From the NCBI GenBank assembly GCA_014238195.1, contig JABABO010000235.1, positions 1 through 18,712 on the forward strand: DNA of 18,712 bases, read 5' to 3'. Below the pieces are notes generated by a model. That model was not told where the DNA came from. It saw only the letters and a list, made by a program, of their open reading frames with translations, and did no database searches. A program made the position numbers and the translations under genes. How positions within the stretch are numbered: the stretch's first letter is position 1; the number at the start of each line of letters is the position of its first letter. Below, in pieces: positions 5,641 to 12,546 of this stretch. The stretch is from Kordiimonadaceae bacterium (GTDB lineage: Bacteria; Pseudomonadota; Alphaproteobacteria; Sphingomonadales; Kordiimonadaceae).

Positions 5641-6837
5641 GTGAGCAATAGCAATCCATTTGGCGCCTTAAACGGCTTACGCATGATCGAATTGGGTCAA
5701 TTAATAGCGGGCCCTTACTGCGGTCAGTTGATGGCAGACCACGGTGTGGAGGTTATTAAAGTTGAAGCGCCCGATAAACCTGACCCCATGCGAGAGTGGG
5801 GCCAAGGTGTTCCGCTTTGGTGGACAGTTGTTGCCCGTAATAAAAAATGCATCACATTGAACTTACGCGAAAAACAAGGCCAAAATCTATTAAAAGACTT
5901 AGTTAAGCAAACGGACTTTTTGCTAGAAAATTTTCGTGCGGGCACCATGGAAAAATGGGGTCTTGGTTATGAAGAATTGAAAAAGATCAATCCTAAGCTT
6001 ATTATGATCCGCGTTTCAGGCTATGGCCAGACGGGGCCTTATTCCAACCGCGCGGGTTATGGTTCCATCGGCGAAGCGATGGGCGGTATGCGCAACTTGG
6101 CTGGCGACCCAGCTAGTCCGCCCAGCCGTGTTGGTCTCTCGATCGGGGATAGCTTAGCAGCGACTTACGCTTGCCTTGGCGCGTTAATGGCACTGCGTCA
6201 CCGCGACCAAACAGGGGAGGGTCAAGTGGTCGATAGCGCCATTTATGAAGCTGTGCTCGCCAATATGGAATCCGTGATCCCTGAATATGCCATTGCAGGG
6301 CATACGCGCGAACGCACAGGTTCAATATTGCCAAAAATCGCCCCATCGAACGCTTACCCCACACTGGACGGCGACATATTGATCGGTGCGAACCAAGATA
6401 GTGTTTATGGCAGGTTATGCATGGCCATGGGTCGCCCTGAGCTGGCAACGGATCCCCGCTTTATCAATCATGTGGCCCGCGGCGAGCACCAAGAAGAATT
6501 AGACGGCATCATTGCCGATTGGACACGCGGTCAAAACCCCGAGGTAATTTTAGACCTTATGGACGTACACGGTGTGCCGGCTGGTAAAATATACAAAGCC
6601 AAAGACATGTTAGAAGACCCTCATTTTAAAGCACGCAAGGCGATCGTGGAACTCAATCATGAAAAACACGGTAAAATACCTATGCAGAATGTGGCACCCA
6701 AGCTTTCAGCCACGCCAGGCGAAGTGCGTTGGCCTGGCCCTTTAAGGCTAGGTCAGCACAATGCAGAGATATACGGCGAACTATTAGGTAAAAGCTGCGA
6801 AGACCTGACTACCCTGAAAGAAAATGGCATCATTTAA
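5641..6837 (+). CDS. class III CoA-transferase (CaiB/BaiF family)
   Basis: The protein is 398 residues. I choose GTG at 5641 because AGGAG (5629-5633) lies seven bases upstream and the family N-terminus (GALNGLRMIELGQLIAGPYC) follows directly; an in-frame TTG at 5602 lies inside the operator. Family III CoA-transferases move CoA from succinyl-CoA or another acyl-CoA to a carboxylic acid through an aspartyl-CoA intermediate. The catalytic Asp is D170 in GLSIGDSLAA. Other family patterns are VEVIKVEAPDKPD, ENFRAGTMEKWGLGYEEL and VSGYGQTGPYSNRAGYGSIG. Length is normal and the enzyme is soluble. The acceptor acid cannot be told from sequence alone; the neighbouring aldehyde dehydrogenase and hydrolase point to degradation of a carboxylate. 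Regulation by the adjacent GntR protein is likely. Confidence 0.9.
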   Translation: MSNSNPFGALNGLRMIELGQLIAGPYCGQLMADHGVEVIKVEAPDKPDPMREWGQGVPLWWTVVARNKKCITLNLREKQGQNLLKDLVKQTDFLLENFRAGTMEKWGLGYEELKKINPKLIMIRVSGYGQTGPYSNRAGYGSIGEAMGGMRNLAGDPASPPSRVGLSIGDSLAATYACLGALMALRHRDQTGEGQVVDSAIYEAVLANMESVIPEYAIAGHTRERTGSILPKIAPSNAYPTLDGDILIGANQDSVYGRLCMAMGRPELATDPRFINHVARGEHQEELDGIIADWTRGQNPEVILDLMDVHGVPAGKIYKAKDMLEDPHFKARKAIVELNHEKHGKIPMQNVAPKLSATPGEVRWPGPLRLGQHNAEIYGELLGKSCEDLTTLKENGII

Positions 6838-6838
6838 A

Positions 6839-7489
6839 TTATGATTGATTTGACGCGTTTACAAAACGAGAGTGTGCGGCCCTGATATGAGTACGCATAA
6901 TTGCCCCGCACCAATCGCTATCCCTTACAGATAAGGCCTCGATCAATTCGCCGTGATGCGCATTACTGCGCTTTAAATCTTTCTTGCTGTAATTACAGGC
7001 GGTTCTGGAGACTATGGGCGGCGAAATTAAACGCTGCACAGCTTGAATCATGGGTTCACTACCCGTCGCCTCAAGGATGGTTTGGTGAAATATGCGATTT
7101 GCGTCCAAGAAAACAGTGGTGTTGATCGGCTTAGTTGAGGCCTCTAGCATTTGATCAATAATCATATATTGCTCTGTTAATATGGCGATTTGTTCATCTG
7201 TGATCAATTCTGCGGCCCGAGCACAAGCCATACCTTCAACTGTGGCCCTAAGCGCGAATATATCCTCAATCTCGCGGGCACTCCAGTCAGCAACCTGACT
7301 GCCTGAGTTTGGTTTATTGATCAGATAATTTTCAGCCGCAAGCCTTTGCAGTGCTTCACGAACCGGAGTCCGAGATACCCCACACAAATCAACGAGCTTT
7401 TCTTCCTTCAGCCGGTCGCCCGGCTCAAAAGTACCGCCCAAAATCGCTTGTCGGATAATATCATAGGCTTGATCAGTTGCTTTCGTCAT
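6839..7489 (-). CDS. GntR family transcriptional regulator, FCD (FadR C-terminal) subfamily
   Basis: The protein is 216 residues. The N-terminal winged helix-turn-helix spans about residues 5-70 (LGGTFEPGDRLKEEKLVDLC, GVSRTPVREALQRLAAENYL). The C-terminal all-helical FCD domain (from about residue 75, EIEDIFALRATVEGMACARA) has the usual acidic and histidine ligand positions (LDANRIFHQTIL, HHGELIEAL, HIRAAH) that bind a metal and a small acid effector. It converges on the CoA-transferase with a single base between the stop codons. The two TGTATACA palindromes upstream of that gene fit this subfamily's sites. It probably represses the CoA-transferase until a pathway acid appears, and may control itself through the half-matching site at 7580-7587. 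No clear Shine-Dalgarno precedes the ATG. Confidence 0.85.
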   Translation of the reverse strand: MTKATDQAYDIIRQAILGGTFEPGDRLKEEKLVDLCGVSRTPVREALQRLAAENYLINKPNSGSQVADWSAREIEDIFALRATVEGMACARAAELITDEQIAILTEQYMIIDQMLEASTKPINTTVFLDANRIFHQTILEATGSEPMIQAVQRLISPPIVSRTACNYSKKDLKRSNAHHGELIEALSVRDSDWCGAIMRTHIRAAHSRFVNASNQS

Positions 7490-7578
7490 AGGAGGGTGAC
7501 CTGCTTCTCATCGTTCTAATAATAATAAACACTATTCCCATAACAAGAGCCGCGCAAACTTAATCATAAGAAAAGCAG

Positions 7579-7587
7579 ATTATACAA
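7579..7587 (-). promoter_or_regulatory. candidate -10 of gntR with a partial operator
   Basis: On the minus strand TTGTATAAT contains a consensus -10 TATAAT (7584-7579), and TTGTATA (7587-7581) matches seven bases of the operator TTGTATACAA seen at the CoA-transferase. No convincing -35 is visible. The rest of the 276-base gap 7490-7765, between gntR and the hydrolase gene, shows nothing else I can name. Confidence 0.35.
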
Positions 7588-7765
7588 AAGTCTTTACTAT
7601 TCAGCCTTTTGTTGCCACTGATACACTATAGCCAAATGCAGTGAATTTTGATTATTTCATTTAGCTATGGTATTTTCAAGGTAGTTATGCGTTGGCTCAA
7701 AGATGCGTGTCGCTGCGCAATCGTCACGTTTCAACCCTGCTCTATCGTATTCCTGATGTAAACCC

Positions 7766-8362
7766 CTATGAGCTTTCTTTCACTTTCGTTATAATTTCAG
7801 ATAATGACATCACATCGGCATATTTAGCATGCATATCAAACAGATTGGCGGCATGGGCTTCCGTATTACGGTCACCCACAGCTTCACGGGCGACAAAGAC
7901 GGGATAATCATATTGCAAACCGTCTACGACGGTGGCGCGTACGCAGCCCGATGTCGTTAGTCCCGTTACCACAAGACTATTCACCCCATCGCTGCGCAAT
8001 CGGTCATCGAGGTCTGTTTTATGAAAACTACTCGCCCACTGTTTTTCGATTAACGTCTCGCCCTTTTGCATGGCAAGACGGTCATCAATCTTCACCCAGT
8101 GACTATCGGGGGTCAGTTGATTTAAATCATTCATACGGCGCCTGAAAATTTGCGCTTGATCGTCTGATGAAAACACAACAGTGGTAAAATAAACTGGCAA
8201 GCCTAGAGAGCGAAATAATTTCAACAGTTCAGCATTTGCAGCCACCACTGCGGGGCAATCAGTACCAAGCGTACACCTACCATCCGTAAACCCATTGATC
8301 ATATCCACCAGTAGAAGCGCAGGTTTATTGCCCATGGTCATACTCGTGCGGTCTAAATCCAT
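7766..8362 (-). CDS. cysteine hydrolase, isochorismatase-fold family
   Basis: The protein is 198 residues. The catalytic triad of the family is visible: Asp20 in ALLLVDMINGF, Lys107 in LIEKQWASSF, and Cys140 in VVTGLTTSGCVRATVVDG, followed by the typical AREAVGDRNTEAHAANLFDM segment. Members hydrolyse C-N or vinyl-ether bonds (nicotinamidase, N-carbamoyl-sarcosine amidase, maleamate amidase, isochorismatase). The G-D-R-N-x-x-A-H pattern is closer to the N-carbamoyl-sarcosine/maleamate amidases, but this is a guess. Its ATG overlaps the stop of the upstream aldehyde dehydrogenase as TAATG, so the two genes are translationally coupled and probably act in one pathway. An amide-releasing step followed or preceded by aldehyde oxidation would suit catabolism of an N-containing compound. 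No signal peptide is seen, so it is cytoplasmic. Confidence 0.85.
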   Translation of the reverse strand: MDLDRTSMTMGNKPALLLVDMINGFTDGRCTLGTDCPAVVAANAELLKLFRSLGLPVYFTTVVFSSDDQAQIFRRRMNDLNQLTPDSHWVKIDDRLAMQKGETLIEKQWASSFHKTDLDDRLRSDGVNSLVVTGLTTSGCVRATVVDGLQYDYPVFVAREAVGDRNTEAHAANLFDMHAKYADVMSLSEIITKVKESS

Positions 8363-9795
8363 TAGCTATTTAACTCTACACTAATCCATTTCACTTCTGT
8401 GAATTCTTCGGTGCTATATTTACCACCACTGCGCCCAAGGCCAGACATGCCCGTACCGCCGATGGGGGCAAGGGCACTACTTTGGAAGCTGTGCATGCCG
8501 ATATGTACAGACCCAGCATTAATCTCCTTTGCAGCTTTCATGCCCCAGGCCACATTATGGGTTAGTACAGCAGCCGATAAGCCGTAATCGCTGTCATTGG
8601 CTTCGCGTATAGCCTCATCTAACGTGTCCACAGCAACGACAGAGCACAGCGGGGCAAAGCTTTCTTTAACCCACGCCCCACACTTGCGCGGCGTTCCCAC
8701 TAAAATTGTCGGTTCATAAACCAATCCGTCTTTAACCTTACCCCCCGTTAACAGCGTTGCCCCTGCTGCCACGGCCTGGTCCACATGGTCCTGCACTTTA
8801 TTCACGGCATTTTGGTTGATAAGGGGGCCGTAAAAACTATCTGGGTCTCTGACATCGCCAATTTTTAGGCTTTCGGCTTCGGCTTTAAAAGCTGTTAAAA
8901 AGTCTTGCATGATAGACCGATCCACTATGATACGGCTATTTGCCATACAGATCTGCCCCGAATGGATAAAGATGCCTTGTGCAGCAATTTTTGCTGCTTT
9001 ATTGACATCAACATCTCTCAACACGACTAAGGCACTTTTACCACCGAGCTCTAACTGCATACGGCGCATATTCTGCATCGCAGACGCCCCAACAGATTTG
9101 CCCGTTTCCGTTGACCCCGTTAAGGCGATGGCATTAATATCCGCGTGCTCGACAAGGGGTTTCCCACACTCTAATCCAAAGCCCGTTACAACGTTTATTG
9201 CGTTTGCGGGGATTCCAGCTTCTATAAGAATTTTCGCAAACTCTATGGCAATCAAAGGTGTCTCTTCTGAAGGTTTAATCACCACACTGTTCCCAGCGGC
9301 CAGTGGAAATGCTGACATTCTTGTCAACAAAGCAAGGGGCGCATTATAAGGTGATACAACTGCCACCACCCCCAAAGGATTGCGTGTTACAAAAGACATG
9401 CGGTCTGGGTTGTCATTTGGGAAAGTATCCCCGTATAGCCGGCGAGCTTCGCCGGCGGCTGTCCGCAGCAAGTCAACCGCATAATTAATTTCACCCTGTG
9501 CCTTAGTGATCACAGAACCACTTTCATCCATCAATAGATCAAGCATGCGGTCCATGCCACTGGCGGCAACAATATCGGCGGCCCGTAGTAAGGCAGCCTC
9601 GCGTTCGCGCGCAGCAAGCCGTGACCATTCTTCAAAACCCTTGCGTGCTGCCGCAACTGCTAAGTCAATATCCCCAGACTTACCAAGTGGCACTTTGCCA
9701 ATCACGGCCTGTGAAGATGGTGATAGCACATCAAATGTCTCGCCGCTTAGGGCAGCACATTCAACACCCGCAATAATAAGCCCTGCTTTAATCAT
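8362..9795 (-). CDS. NAD(P)-dependent aldehyde dehydrogenase
   Basis: The protein is 477 residues from ATG at 9795, chosen because GGGAG lies eight bases upstream and the family N-terminus (SGETFDVLSPSSQAVIGKVP) follows. An in-frame ATG at 9855 would add 20 residues unlike the family. The NAD-binding part has VVAVVSPYNAPL, GNSVVIKPSEETP and ALTGSTETGKSVG. The catalytic residues are Glu249 (LELGGKSALVVL) and the nucleophile Cys283 (HSGQICMANSRIIVD). The C-terminal part has PIGGTGMSGLGRSGGKYSTE. The ALDH superfamily oxidises aldehydes to acids. The SGQICMAxSR signature is frequent in vanillin/benzaldehyde and semialdehyde dehydrogenases, but the substrate is not determinable here. First gene of a two-gene unit with the cysteine hydrolase; the resulting acid could be the substrate of the nearby CoA-transferase. 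Confidence 0.9.
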   Translation of the reverse strand: MIKAGLIIAGVECAALSGETFDVLSPSSQAVIGKVPLGKSGDIDLAVAAARKGFEEWSRLAAREREAALLRAADIVAASGMDRMLDLLMDESGSVITKAQGEINYAVDLLRTAAGEARRLYGDTFPNDNPDRMSFVTRNPLGVVAVVSPYNAPLALLTRMSAFPLAAGNSVVIKPSEETPLIAIEFAKILIEAGIPANAINVVTGFGLECGKPLVEHADINAIALTGSTETGKSVGASAMQNMRRMQLELGGKSALVVLRDVDVNKAAKIAAQGIFIHSGQICMANSRIIVDRSIMQDFLTAFKAEAESLKIGDVRDPDSFYGPLINQNAVNKVQDHVDQAVAAGATLLTGGKVKDGLVYEPTILVGTPRKCGAWVKESFAPLCSVVAVDTLDEAIREANDSDYGLSAAVLTHNVAWGMKAAKEINAGSVHIGMHSFQSSALAPIGGTGMSGLGRSGGKYSTEEFTEVKWISVELNS

Positions 9796-9819
9796 GTCAT
9801 TCACTCCCAATCTCTGTTT

Positions 9820-10000
9820 ATGTCTTAGCCAAGTCGAACTGGTTCTGTTTAGCATCTTCTACGTCTATATGGGCAGCCATCAATCGGCCTCGTTCATCAA
9901 GAAATACTTGTACGAAACCCAAGGATATATCACGCAAAGCCCGCGCTGTAACCCCTGCATTATTACCAGTATCTGATGTGCCATTGGCTATCCCGTATCC
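9820..10000 (-). pseudogene. possible C-terminal remnant of a lost gene between the ALDH and methyltransferase genes
   Basis: On the minus strand a 59-codon stretch between a TGA (10001-10003) and a TAA (9820-9822) is free of stops and reads like protein: GVTARALRDISLGFVQVFLD, then ERGRLMAAHIDVEDAKQNQF, ending DLAKT. It has no usable start at its beginning and no Shine-Dalgarno, and the TGA sits directly in front. It ends 25 bases before the ALDH start. I do not recognise the family. It may be the tail of a gene deleted from this operon, or chance. Confidence 0.25.
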
Positions 10001-10015
10001 TCAAAATGACGGCTT

Positions 10016-10492
10016 TTAAAACAGCTTTGGGGGTAAAGCGCCTTCTAAAATAAGTAAGGCTTCTTTTGTATGAGTACCCCCTTCACCAGAATATCCCCCT
10101 AATTTTATATGTCCGCCCAGCGTACTTTGTGAGATAACCCTATGACATGGAATTATGATTGGTATAGGGTTCATTCCGCACGCAGCCCCCACAGATTGCG
10201 CAGCAGATGCAATCGCTTTGGCAACAGCCCCATATGTGCAGGTTTCACCGTACAGGATAGTTTGTAGGTAGGACCAAACAGTTTTTTGGTAATCACTTCC
10301 TTCAGGTTTTAATGGTAGGTCAAACGTCTGTAATGCCCCATCAAAATAAGCATGTAACTGTGCTTTGGCTTCAAGCAACAACGATGTGCTATCTTGAACA
10401 GGGCTCCAACCCCAATCGAGTGCAATGATCGCATCATCTTCTTCTGTGACTGTCAGGTCTTCTGTTGGTGTGTGGAGCGAAATTTGCGGCAT
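10016..10492 (-). CDS. ogt: methylated-DNA--[protein]-cysteine S-methyltransferase
   Basis: The protein is 158 residues, the usual length of Ogt-type enzymes. The active-site motif PCHR has the acceptor Cys at 116 (PIIIPCHRVIS), preceded by a DNA-binding helix-turn-helix (YQKTVWSYLQTILYGETCTY, GAVAKAIASAAQSVGAACGM) with the conserved asparagine right after it. The C-terminus has GGHIKLGGYSGEGGTHTKEA. It removes alkyl groups from O6-alkylguanine in DNA by irreversible transfer to its own cysteine. The N-terminal domain lacks the Ada zinc-cysteine and AraC parts, so this is the stand-alone repair form. It is transcribed away from DUF6489-mnmE and towards the catabolic genes. The Shine-Dalgarno is weak (AAGAAAG about 10 bases upstream). 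Choosing ogt rather than a generic symbol rests on length. Confidence 0.88.
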   Translation of the reverse strand: MPQISLHTPTEDLTVTEEDDAIIALDWGWSPVQDSTSLLLEAKAQLHAYFDGALQTFDLPLKPEGSDYQKTVWSYLQTILYGETCTYGAVAKAIASAAQSVGAACGMNPIPIIIPCHRVISQSTLGGHIKLGGYSGEGGTHTKEALLILEGALPPKLF

Positions 10493-10644
10493 GTTTTTTA
10501 TCTTTCTTAAGCAGACAAAACTTGCGCTTTTTCTTAATCACTGTCAATCATAGACATTTACGTCATTAGAACACTGTCTAAACTGCATTCTGTGTTGTTA
10601 AATGGTGATTAGAAATGGCTATCAATAAGGAAGAAAGGGTAATT

Positions 10645-10884
10645 ATGAAAATCAACTTTGATATAGAATGTACACCAGAAGAAGCTCGCCGCCTCGTTGG
10701 GCTACCTGACGTTTCACCGTTAAATGAAATGATGGTAGAGCAAATGAAAAAACGCCTTAAAAATGGCTTTAGTCCAGAAGACATTGACGCGATGATGAAA
10801 GCATGGATGGGGGGCGCTAGTGCTGGCCTAGACGGACTTCAAAAAGCCGTATTCTCCCTGTTGCCAGGGGGAAAGAAACAATAA
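10645..10884 (+). CDS. DUF6489 family small protein
   Basis: The protein is 79 residues from ATG at 10645. The upstream in-frame ATG at 10615 would add ten residues; I prefer 10645 because AGGG lies five bases before it and MKINFDIECTPEEARR is the usual start of these proteins. The conserved core is RRLVGLPDVSPLNEMMVEQM. The C-terminal half is predicted helical (EDIDAMMKAW, LDGLQKAVF). The family is small, cytoplasmic, largely limited to alphaproteobacteria and without known function; the family number is from memory. The gene ends 31 bases before mnmE and probably shares its transcript. Confidence 0.7.
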   Translation: MKINFDIECTPEEARRLVGLPDVSPLNEMMVEQMKKRLKNGFSPEDIDAMMKAWMGGASAGLDGLQKAVFSLLPGGKKQ

Positions 10885-10915
10885 GAAAACAAATACATTT
10901 TGAAATATTAGACTT

Positions 10916-12340
10916 ATGTCATTTTCAGAAACAATATTTGCTCTGGCAAGCGGTGCAGGGACAGCAGGCGTCGCTATTGTGCGGATCAGTGGCCCCTACG
11001 CAATAAAAGCCTTGCTGCAAATATGTCAAAATCCCTGTGCGGGGAAAGTGTTATCTGATATTACTGCTATCGGCCCACCGCGTACTGCCTTAATGCGCAC
11101 AATATATTGCCCTACCACAGGCGCAAATTTAGATAAAGCCTTAGTCATGTATTTTCTGGGGCCCTTCAGTTTTACAGGTGAAGATGTCGCCGAATTACAT
11201 GTTCACGGGGGAAAAGCTGTCATTGACGGTGTGTTAGATGCACTAGAAAAAATTGCTGGTTTGCGCCTAGCCGAAGCAGGGGAGTTTAGCCGCCGTGCTT
11301 TTGAAAATGGTAAAATGGACCTTACCGAAGCCGAAGCCCTCAATGACTTAATCCATGCACAAACTATAGCACAAAAACAGCAAGCCCTAAAGCAAATGGA
11401 TGGCAGTTTGCGTGAATTATATGAAGATTGGCGTAACCGCCTTGTTAAGCACTTAGCCCACCTAGAGGCTGACATTGATTTCCCAGATGAAGATTTACCA
11501 GAAAGGGTATCAGCCGCTGTATTACCTGAAATTATCAAATTACGAGAAGACATCTCAGCTCATTTAAACGATGGTCGTCGAGGGCAGGCCCTGCGTGAAG
11601 GATACAGAATTGTAATAATTGGTGAACCGAATGCAGGTAAATCAACCCTTTTAAACGCTTTGACGAAATCAAACACTGCGATTGTTTCCACTGAGGCTGG
11701 CACAACACGCGATGCCTTAGAGATCGCACTGGACCTAGGTGGGTTTCCTATACGACTGATTGATACAGCGGGTGTCCGCAGCGATAAAAACCAAATAATT
11801 GGTGCTATAGAGCGCGAAGGGATTAATCGTGCTTTAAAACATGCCAACGATGCTGATTTACGTTTACTATTGATACGTGCTGAACAGTGGCCAAATATTC
11901 CTGCAGCTTTGTTGAAATGGTGTGATGATAAGACTTTCTTAGTCATCACACAAACTGATCGTCTTGAAAACGGTAAAGCCCTTAACAATCAAACGTTCCA
12001 CGTGGAACAATCTGACATATTAAAGTGTGTGTTAGGCTGCATCCCCATATGCGCTATCCGTAAAGGTGGTCTCGCTACATTATATGAAGCCATTAATAGC
12101 CATGTCGTGCAGGCTATGGGATTACGAGAAGCCCCTGCACTCACCCGCATAAGGCACCGCGAGGCGATAAAAACATGTCTTGAGCATTTATTACGTTTTG
12201 ATAAAAACTCTTGTTTTGATGCTGTTCTAGCTGCCGAAGATATACGAATGGCTGCGCGTGCTTTAGGTACTATAACAGGGCGCGTGAGTGTTGAAGATGT
12301 ATTGGATACCGTTTTTTCAGACTTTTGCATTGGTAAATGA
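10916..12340 (+). CDS. mnmE: tRNA-modifying GTPase MnmE (TrmE)
   Basis: The protein is 474 residues, close to the family norm. With MnmG it installs the (carboxymethyl)aminomethyl group at C5 of wobble uridine 34 in certain tRNAs, using methylene-tetrahydrofolate. The N-terminal folate-binding domain begins ETIFALASGAGTAGVAIVRI and includes FTGEDVAELHVHGG. The central helical part includes AGEFSRRAFENGKMDLTEAE. The inserted G domain has P-loop GEPNAGKST from residue 236, switch EAGTTRD, and DTAG at 283-286. The C-terminal FCIGK motif with Cys471 is intact. The G4 motif, usually NKxD, reads TQTD at 345-348. No Shine-Dalgarno is visible before the ATG. A parS-like sequence lies inside the gene at 11994-12009. 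Confidence 0.95.
   Translation: MSFSETIFALASGAGTAGVAIVRISGPYAIKALLQICQNPCAGKVLSDITAIGPPRTALMRTIYCPTTGANLDKALVMYFLGPFSFTGEDVAELHVHGGKAVIDGVLDALEKIAGLRLAEAGEFSRRAFENGKMDLTEAEALNDLIHAQTIAQKQQALKQMDGSLRELYEDWRNRLVKHLAHLEADIDFPDEDLPERVSAAVLPEIIKLREDISAHLNDGRRGQALREGYRIVIIGEPNAGKSTLLNALTKSNTAIVSTEAGTTRDALEIALDLGGFPIRLIDTAGVRSDKNQIIGAIEREGINRALKHANDADLRLLLIRAEQWPNIPAALLKWCDDKTFLVITQTDRLENGKALNNQTFHVEQSDILKCVLGCIPICAIRKGGLATLYEAINSHVVQAMGLREAPALTRIRHREAIKTCLEHLLRFDKNSCFDAVLAAEDIRMAARALGTITGRVSVEDVLDTVFSDFCIGK
11994..12009. other. parS: parS-like ParB binding site inside mnmE
   Basis: CGTTCCACGTGGAACA is a symmetrical variant of the parS consensus TGTTNCACGTGAAACA, with arms GTTCCACGTGGAAC around the CACGTG centre. 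It encodes TFHVEQ in MnmE. The fully palindromic form differs from the two consensus copies at 12427 and 14476 in having GG rather than GA after CACGT, and C rather than T at the first base, so it may bind more weakly. Confidence 0.65.
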
Positions 12341-12426
12341 ATAATACGGAAACGGAGCCCTAAAGAATATAGTGATGCAAACTCTATTGAGTATTAAACC
12401 TTTATACTTCTGTATCAATTCTTCTA

Positions 12427-12442
12427 TGTTCCACGTGAAACA
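12427..12442. other. parS: parS centromere site between mnmE and mnmG
   Basis: TGTTCCACGTGAAACA matches the conserved parS consensus at every defined position. It lies in the 206-base mnmE-mnmG gap, upstream of the candidate mnmG promoter and about 2.7 kb from parA. ParB would load here and spread as a CTP-dependent clamp. Confidence 0.9.
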
Positions 12443-12452
12443 TCATCTCCTT

Positions 12453-12480
12453 TTGACTTAAGCATTACGATCTATTATAC
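12453..12480 (+). promoter_or_regulatory. candidate promoter of the mnmG-rsmG-parA-parB genes
   Basis: TTGACT (12453-12458), a 16-base spacer and TTATAC (12475-12480) lie 67 bases before the mnmG start and 11 bases after the parS site. ParB spreading from parS could influence it; that is inference. The other 100 or so bases of the gap show no gene or terminator. Confidence 0.45.
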
Positions 12481-12546
12481 GGAGCCAAACAGAATTTCTA
12501 ATACGGCTTTTGTGCCCTTACAATAATTAGAAAAGAAAACACATCT

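Noticed and set aside
9506..9976. 156-codon open frame on the + strand opposite the ALDH gene
   Set aside because: It is antisense to a clear ALDH coding region, with low-complexity Ala/Ser/Arg composition and no recognisable domain.
10551..10580. TAGACA-N18-TGTCTA inverted repeat upstream of the DUF6489 gene
   Set aside because: Six-base arms with a long spacer and no extension of symmetry are expected by chance, and no promoter elements are aligned with them.
12341..12546. replication origin in the mnmE-mnmG gap
   Set aside because: The parS site and AT-rich DNA are suggestive, but I found no TTATNCACA DnaA-box cluster here or elsewhere in the window.
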